A stretch of 24,589 nucleotides of DNA from positions 1 through 24,589 of the forward strand of contig JAIWNF010000146.1 in assembly GCA_025093555.1 (NCBI GenBank), written 5' to 3'. The notes beneath the pieces are model-generated. The model was not told the origin of the DNA and searched no databases. It was given only the letters and a program-made list of their open reading frames with translations. Source of the stretch: Circinella umbellata. Its lineage: Eukaryota > Mucoromycota > Mucoromycetes > Mucorales > Lichtheimiaceae. The position numbers and the translations under genes were made by a program. This document shows positions 18,898 through 24,589 of the stretch, in pieces; within the stretch, counting starts at the first letter, position 1; every line of letters starts with the position of its first letter.

Positions 18898-20582
18898 CAA
18901 GAAAAATAAACCCTGGTAAAGACCCAGATGGCTCAGTGCCACTAGAAGATAACTCGGCTGAAGGTGTAAATAGTCAGAGTAGTAAGGACAAACGTCATCA
19001 AACTATACGAATTTCTGGGTTTTGTGAAACATATCCATCCTGTTTCTTAATTGACTCTGGTGCTACACACAATTTTGTATCTTTGGACTTTATACAAAAG
19101 CATGGGTTGCAACATCTACTCAAGCCAGATAAAGGGTGTATTACATTTGGAAACGAAACTAAGGCTAATTCTGGTTATTTTGCTGATGTCAAGATTCAAT
19201 TTAATCAAGATTACTCACGTGTTATTCGAGTATATACTGGCATCAAGAGTCTTAAACATGATCTTATTCTAGGCAAACCATGGCATTTTGATGAAGAACC
19301 TAAAATCAACTGGAAGACACATGAAGTTATAGTCGATGGTGTCAATATCCAAACTCAAGATAATACTGATTGTCAAGAAATTAAGCCAGAAGTACATTTT
19401 ATATCACGACGACAATTCAACCGTATGCGTCGTCATGGGGATTTAGAAACATATGCTATTATACTACAAGATCATATAAATGGTGATTTCAAGGATAAAG
19501 ACCTGTGTGCTCATTCAAGTAGGCGATCTCATGAGCGTGGAGGAGGACAGGCAAATGGAAAATTGGATAAAGACCTGTGTGCTCACCTGAGTAGGAGGAC
19601 TCTTGAGCGTGGAGGAGGACAGGCACGAAATAAAAATTTTGGAGTGATGGAGGACACTAGTCCAGAAACTCTTTTAAAACTGGTTGATTCTTTTGCTGAT
19701 ATATTTCCAGATGAACTTCCAAATGGATTGCCACCACAGAGACATGTTGATCACTCAATTCCATTAGAGCCTAATGCAAAAATGCCAGCTCAAAAATTAT
19801 ATCGTCTCTCAAGTCATGAACTTAATGAACTCAAGAAACAACTAAACGAACTCATTGATAAAGGATGGATCCAACCAAGCAAATCACCTTATGGAGCCCC
19901 TGTTCTATTTGTTGCCAAGAAAGAAGGAAGTCTTCGTATGGTAGTAGACTATCGCGCGCTAAACTCTATTACTATAAAGGACAACTATTCTTTGCCAAGG
20001 ACAGATGAACTTTTCGACCAATTACAAGGTGCAAGAATTTTTACAAAACTCGATCTCCGAAGTGGATACCATCAAATCAGAGTAAAACCAGAAGATGTTC
20101 CGAAAACAGCATTCTCAACTCGATATGGATTATATGAATTTACTGTATTACCTTTTGGTTTAACTTCAGCACCAGCAACATTCATGAGACTAATGAATGA
20201 TGTTTTCCGTGATTTACTCGATATATGCGTTATTATATACTTGGATGATATTCTGATCTATTCGAAAAATGAAGAAGAACATAACAAGCATGTCAAGTCA
20301 GTACTCGAGAGGCTTCGTGAACACAAACTATATGCTAAAAAACAGAAGTGTGAATTTGGAGTCAAGCGACTCGAATTCTTGGGACACTACATTGATGAAC
20401 AAGGTTTACACACAGACCCACAAAAGGTTCAGGCGGTTGTGGATTGGCCCCCACTCCGTAACACAAAGGATATCCAGTGTTTCCTGGGCCTTGCAAATTA
20501 CTATCATCGATTTATCAAGAACTACTCAAGTATTGTCCATTGTAATGGTGTAAGACCATTACGACGATATATTCAACCATAA
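18856..20582 (+). CDS. Pol of element 1 (protease and reverse transcriptase), truncated by element 2
   Basis: The pol frame is open from 18729, overlaps gag by about 130 nt, and is entered by the -1 shift at 18849-18855. An ATG at 18759 exists but is probably unused. The aspartic protease active site LIDSGATHNFV lies at about 19050, followed by LILGKPW. Between protease and RT is a duplicated 24-residue unit (19493-19636). The RT spans about 19800-20500: PYGAPVLFVAKK, LRMVVDYRALN, FTKLDLRSGYHQIR, LPFGLTSAPATFM and catalytic YLDD (20238-20249), then KCEFGVKRLEFLGH and FLGLANYYHRFI. The element's own sequence ends at 20540; the last ~14 codons come from the LTR of element 2. RNase H and integrase are therefore cut off. 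No internal stop is seen before that point. Confidence 0.88.
19493..19636 (+). repeat. 72-bp tandem duplication inside pol (24 residues, two copies)
   Basis: Copies at 19493-19564 and 19565-19636 both begin GGATAAAGACCTGTGTGCTCA with only minor differences, and both encode DKDLCAH..SRR..ERGGGQA. The period is a multiple of three, so the frame is kept. Confidence 0.9.
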
Positions 20583-20916
20583 GGTTGTTGATCTACATGC
20601 TTATCCGCGGAATACTAAGGATAGACGATAGCATGGTTGAGCACATGGTTGGATATAGAAATATTAGGATAGTTATTCTATATAGAAATGTTGATCATTG
20701 ATATTAGATATATATTAGTTAGATGTAAATTAGCCCCTGATATTTCGACGTATATAAATAAAGGGTTTCCTGACAACCAGGAAACAGAAATTCGTTTTTA
20801 TCATATATATTCTCGAGCCCCTTTTCTTTCTACCATAATTAACTATTACGCTTCCTCGTAAACTGGCTGATAGAACCCGATTGTAAGTATACAATAATCA
20901 GTCATGCGCTATTACA
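20541..20916 (+). repeat. 5' LTR of Ty3/gypsy element 2 (376 bp)
   Basis: It starts TGTAAT and ends ATTACA, a perfect 6-bp inverted terminus, and is followed one base later by TTGGTAGCGACAGC. It contains a TATATAAATAAA region (about 20749-20760). A perfect hairpin, GTTTCCTG/CAGGAAAC with a 5-nt loop, lies at 20765-20785. Another, TAATGGT/ACCATTA, lies at its left tip. It interrupts the RT/RNase H region of element 1; TCCAT (20536-20540) is the predicted left target duplication. Confidence 0.85.
20765..20785 (+). promoter_or_regulatory. Hairpin just downstream of the LTR TATA box
   Basis: Perfect 8-bp inverted repeat with a 5-nt loop, about 10-15 nt after the TATA-like sequence. It would fold at or near the 5' end of the element RNA. 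Confidence 0.6.
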
Positions 20917-20933
20917 ATTGGTAGCGACAGCGG
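20917..20933 (+). promoter_or_regulatory. Primer-binding site of element 2
   Basis: ATTGGTAGCGACAGCGG follows the LTR end directly and shares TTGGTAGCGACAGC with element 1. The two families seem to use the same tRNA primer. Confidence 0.75.
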
Positions 20934-21197
20934 TTTTATTATTTTTATTATTTTTTTTTTTTTTGAAAAATAAGATAAATATAATAATTCATCTTTGCTC
21001 GATGTTATTTTATGAGCTGGGCTTATATATGAGACGTTTATCATATACACACGGTTTCTCTTAACCGATTATAAAAAAGAATATTTTCTAACGAGTCTTC
21101 TCTTGGTCTTGGACGTTTTCGAACCCTTTCTAATGAATTCTCCAAAAAACTCAAGTTTCAACGTACCTCAATTATCTCATCGATCCAACCCGATTAA
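20934..21197 (+). other. Leader of element 2 with gag deleted
   Basis: A poly-T-rich leader (about 20935-20965) and a short frame starting near 21133 (MNSPKNSS...) occupy the place where about 1.2-1.5 kb of gag would be expected. The sequence passes directly to the protease region. The short frame could be the residual gag N-terminus. No zinc knuckle or gag domain is present. Confidence 0.6.
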
Positions 21198-21524
21198 CTC
21201 TCAAAAAATTATCACAATAAAGACGTTAATTTTATATGTGAATCAGAGTATTTCTCTGGTTTTTCAGATGGAGGTGTTAATTTAAAAAATATGCAGGAAA
21301 AACATATTTTAATCCGACGTGATGGTACTATAAATGGGCATAGTGCTAGGATTCTGATTGATAGTGGTGCCACACATGACTTCGTGACGGTGTCTTTTCT
21401 TGAGAAAACAAACCTGGTCAAAAATACTTTTTCAACACCTGGTTCTTTCTTAAAACTTGCAGACGACTATCAAACTCATTCAACATGCTACTTGGACGCA
21501 ACCGTAGTAATGGACGACTTTTTT
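21198..21524 (+). pseudogene. Protease region of element 2, N-terminal part, frame-broken
   Basis: The frame is open from 21198 (ATG at 21291). It carries the aspartic protease motif ILIDSGATHDFV near 21350 and a conserved C-terminal half. At a six-T run (21519-21524) the protease continues in the -1 frame (SDAHDVILGKSWLYDE), so one T appears to have been lost. The break lies between the catalytic DSG and ILG motifs of the same domain, so it is a mutation rather than a gag-pol junction. Confidence 0.75.
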
Positions 21525-24500
21525 CTGGTATTGTCAGTGACGCTCATGACGTTATTCTTGGAAAAAGCTGGCTTTACGACGAAAACCCTGATATCAACTG
21601 GCGAACTAATTCAGTAAAACCACGTTCAATACCTTCGCCGATGGAAGTACAGTATGTTTCGCATTGTGCTAGCAACAAACTTATAAATAATTTATATGAC
21701 GACGGTTTTGTTGTACTGCATTCAGAAAAAATTATTTTCGACAGTGAAAATGCTACTGTACCTGGTTTGACTCAATTGTTGGACGAATATAACGACTGCT
21801 TTCCAGACGATTTACCTCCCGGTCTTTCTCCCAAACGACATGTTGACCACGCTATTCCTTTGGAACCTGGCTCGAAACCACCAGCACAACGTCTTTACCG
21901 ACTTTCAACTCGCGAATTAGCTGAATTAAAAAAGACGTTGGACGATTTACTTGCTAAAGGTTGGATTCGCCCTTCCAACGCTCCTTACGGTAGCCCTGTG
22001 CTTTTTGTAAGTAAGAAGGATGGATCTTTACGAATGGTAGTTGACTATCGAGCTCTCAACATGTTGACGATCAAGGACAAATATCCACTGGTTCGAACAG
22101 ACGATCTTATTGCTCAGCTTCGAGGTGCTCGTATTCTTTCGAAGCTTGACTTACGCAGTGGATATCATCAAATCCGTTTACGAAAAGAAGACCAAGATAA
22201 GACTAGTTTCTTGACGCGCTATGGATCTTATGCATTTACGGTTCTGCCTTTTGGGTTGACATCAGCACCTGGTACTTTTATGCGACTGATGCAAGATATT
22301 TTTCGCGACCTGTTGGCTGTCTGTGTTATCATTTATTTGGACGATATTCTTATTTATAGCAAGTCAACAGACGACCATCTTCGACATCTTCGCGACGTAC
22401 TTACCCGACTTCGACGACACAAACTTTATGCAAAAAGTTCTAAGTGTGAGTTTGGAAAAACGGAATTGGAATTCCTTGGTCATATTGTATCTGGTGATAA
22501 AGTTAAGTGTGATCCACATAAACTTGACGCTATTAAGAAGTGGCCTACTTTAAAAAATATTGCAGACGTTCAATCATTTTTGGGATTGTGTAATTTTTAT
22601 AGGCAATATTGTCATGGTTATGCGACAGTTTCGGCTCCTTTGACACGACTTCTTCGAAAAGATGTACCTTGGGAATGGGACGATAATTGTGAAAAAGCTT
22701 TTGTTGAATTAAAGCGACGTTTAACCACAGCACCAGTTTTGGCTCTTCCGGATCCTGACCGCCATTTTTATTTGCATACTGATGCTGCATCTACGGTTGC
22801 AATTGCTGGTATTCTCAGTCAAGTTCAGGACGACGGTTTATTGCACCCTGTTGCCTATGCTTCAAGGACGTTAAAAAGTGCAGAGCTGAATTACCCAGTA
22901 CATGAACAAGAACTATTGGTCGTTTCTTATTGTATTGACCAATGGAGACATCATCTCGACGATAAAAAATTCACTGTATATACTGATAATCGAGCGATAT
23001 CGACGATGCATTCCAAGAGTAAGAATTTATCTAAACGTCAGATTCGCTTGTTGGAAAAATTGATGTCATATCGATTTGACGTGCACCATATTCCCCGAGA
23101 AGAAAATACCGGTGCAGACGCGCTCTCCAAACGACCACCTTCTAAGCCTTCCCATCCAGACGTTTCTATGGAACTTTATTCTATTGTTCTTTCAGTGAGG
23201 GGGGAGACGTTTGGCAAAGACTGTGCAAAGCATTATGCTGACGATTCTTTTTGGGCTGACATCTTATCTAAATTACGAACAAATGACGATAATGACGAAT
23301 ATTCTTTAGACGATGGTATTATTTATCGTAATATGGATGGAAGACGACTTCTTTGTGTACCACGAATGCCAACGCTACTCAATACAATTTTGCATGACGC
23401 TCATGATGCACCAGTAGCAGGACATAGAGGTATTGACGCCACAATGGAAAGACTTTGCCGGACATACTTTTGGCCACATATGAACAAGACTGTTCGACGT
23501 TATATTGCTACTTGTGACCTATGCCAACGGACTAAGTCGACGAATCAAAAACCTGCCGGATTACTTCAACCACTACAAATAGCCGAAGGACGATGGACTT
23601 CTATTTCGGTGGATTTTATTGTACATTTGCCCAAGACGCCTCGCCATTTTGATGCAATTGCCGTTTTTGTTGATCGCTTTTCGAAACGTGCTCATTTCGC
23701 TCCTTGCAAGACGACAGATACAGCAGAGGATTTTGCTCACCTATTTTTGCGCGAAATATATCGACAACATGGATTGCCAAATGACATTGTATCAGATCGA
23801 GACGTACGCTTCACTTCTAAATTTTGGACGGCCTTAACCAAACTATTAGGAGTTCAGAGACGACTTTCTTCCAGTATGCACGCAGAATCAGACGGTCAGA
23901 CTGAGCGCACAAACCGTAGTCTTGAAGACATGTTACGACGTTATGTGGCATATAATCAGAAGGATTGGGACGAATGGCTTCCTGTGTTGGAACATACATA
24001 TAATGATACCAAACATGCATCAATAAAATTGACGCCTTTTTATGCGGATTTGGGACGACATGTATCACCAGCACTCCGACAAGGTGATGACGCAGTAAAT
24101 AATGCATATGCTGATGCCCTTGCTAAGCGATTGGATGCCATTCGGACCGACGTTACTCAATCTATTAAAGAAGCAACGGAACGACAAGCTATGTATGCTA
24201 ACCGGAAACGACGTGATTTGGTGCTTGAAGTTGGAAATCAAGTTTTAGTTAAGACGGCACATCTTAATCCTGATGTTTATTCCAATGCACCAACTAAGAA
24301 ACTGCTTCCACGGTGGGCTGGTCCTTACAAAATTTTAAAACGGATTGGCTCAGTTGCATATAAGCTTGATCTGCCGGCGACGATTAAAGCACATAATGTT
24401 TTTCATGTTAGTGCTCTCAAGGAATATTTGGAACCAGACGATAAGGATCGACAACCTGAACGACCTCCTCCTGTGATTACCAATAGTTCTAACGATGAAT

Positions 24501-24589
24501 TTGAAGTTGAAGTTATTCTTGACGATCGTATACGAAGAAACAAGCTACAGTACCTTGTAAAATGGAAAGGCTATCCGTTACATGAAGCT
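21524..24589 (+). CDS. Pol of element 2: protease end, RT, RNase H, integrase, chromodomain (open to window end)
   Basis: The 1,022 codons contain no stop. The protease end comes first (ILGKSW). RT follows: PYGSPVLFVSKK, MVVDYRALN, SKLDLRSGYHQIR, LPFGLTSAPGTFM, YLDD at 22334-22345. RNase H comes next: LHTDAAS near 22780, then VYTDNRAI and GADALSKRP near 23115. The integrase zinc-binding region is H...GHRG...CDLCQ, about 23394-23525. The catalytic core has VDFIVHLP (Asp at 23612), VSDRDVRF (Asp at 23795) and DGQTERTNRSLEDML (Glu near 23908). Then come the RW-GPYKI segment with HNVFHVSALKEYL and a chromodomain beginning FEVEVILDD with YLVKWKGYP, cut by the window end. Chromodomains direct integration in this clade (chromoviruses). 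Intact catalytic residues and the absence of stops mark it as the youngest element here. Confidence 0.92.

Larger units (their letters stand above)
17138..20540 (+). mobile_element. Ty3/gypsy retrotransposon 1, interrupted by element 2
   Basis: LTR, primer-binding site, gag, then pol with protease and reverse transcriptase, in plus orientation. It interrupts the MULE gene on the left. Its coding sequence stops being retroelement-like exactly where the LTR of element 2 begins (20541). RNase H, integrase and the 3' LTR should resume to the right of element 2, outside the window. Confidence 0.85.
20541..24589 (+). mobile_element. Ty3/gypsy chromodomain-type retrotransposon 2, 3' end outside window
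   Basis: LTR, primer-binding site, leader, gag-less coding region, protease, RT, RNase H, integrase and the start of a chromodomain, in that order. It lies in the same orientation as, and inside, element 1. The remaining chromodomain and the 3' LTR lie beyond 24589. Confidence 0.9.

Noticed and set aside
21519..21524. T6 run as a programmed frameshift site in element 2
   Set aside because: It lies inside the protease domain between DSG and ILG, not at a gene junction, and the heptamer rule is not met; a 1-nt loss is simpler.
1..24589. tRNA or rRNA genes
   Set aside because: No tRNA B-box with cloverleaf pairing and no rRNA-like conserved block was seen on either strand; a covariance-model scan was not possible.

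Overview
The window looks like a transposon-dense piece of a fungal nuclear genome, most likely an early-diverging, Mucoromycota-type fungus. This is an inference from three things: strong AT richness, GT-AG introns of about 64-95 bp that can be spliced in silico, and the mix of element families. I recognise no ordinary host housekeeping gene. Almost all recognisable coding sequence belongs to mobile elements, most of them broken.

Layout, left to right. (1) 1-2066: the 3' part of an unknown gene (A, 1-440), a second unknown gene with an in-frame amber codon (B, 906-1496), then a probable 558-bp LTR (1509-2066; TGTTAC...GTAACA) with three 22-bp tandem repeats and a TATA box. (2) About 2072-8243: a two-gene DNA transposon of CMC type (CACTA/Plavaka-like). 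Its minus-strand transposase (5941-2486) can be followed across six introns but carries three in-frame stops and N-terminal frame breaks. A divergent plus-strand gene of seven exons (6145-7837, 327 aa) is intact. Both ends carry arrays of an ATGAARATCCATGAA-like motif, and two right-end copies form a perfect 16-bp inverted repeat. (3) 8244-8626: a broken ORF that aligns with gene A. (4) 8739-8985: a 22-bp tandem repeat and a GC-rich CGGAT inverted-repeat block resembling hAT-type termini. (5) 8986-11400: AT-rich, no convincing gene. (6) 11465-13950: a hAT transposase pseudogene with BED finger and C-terminal dimerisation domain. (7) 13951-15022: no gene; a hairpin, three ACGCGCGTT motifs and a long purine-biased tract. 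(8) 17137-15023, minus: a MULE transposase pseudogene with SWIM finger, interrupted on its N-terminal side. (9) 17138-20540: Ty3/gypsy element 1 (LTR, PBS, gag, pol), inserted in the MULE. (10) 20541-24589: Ty3/gypsy element 2, a chromodomain-type element inserted in the RT/RNase H region of element 1. Its gag is deleted, but it has an uninterrupted 1,022-codon pol running off the window end.

The main points are these. Element 1 has a textbook -1 frameshift signal at the gag stop: A_AAA_AAC, a 6-nt spacer, then a 7-bp stem. The CMC element pairs a degraded transposase with an intact accessory gene whose small exons are all phase 2-2 and look like duplicated cassettes. Genes A and the 8244-8626 relic form an unrecognised family. 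All family assignments rest on motifs read by eye; no database search was run.
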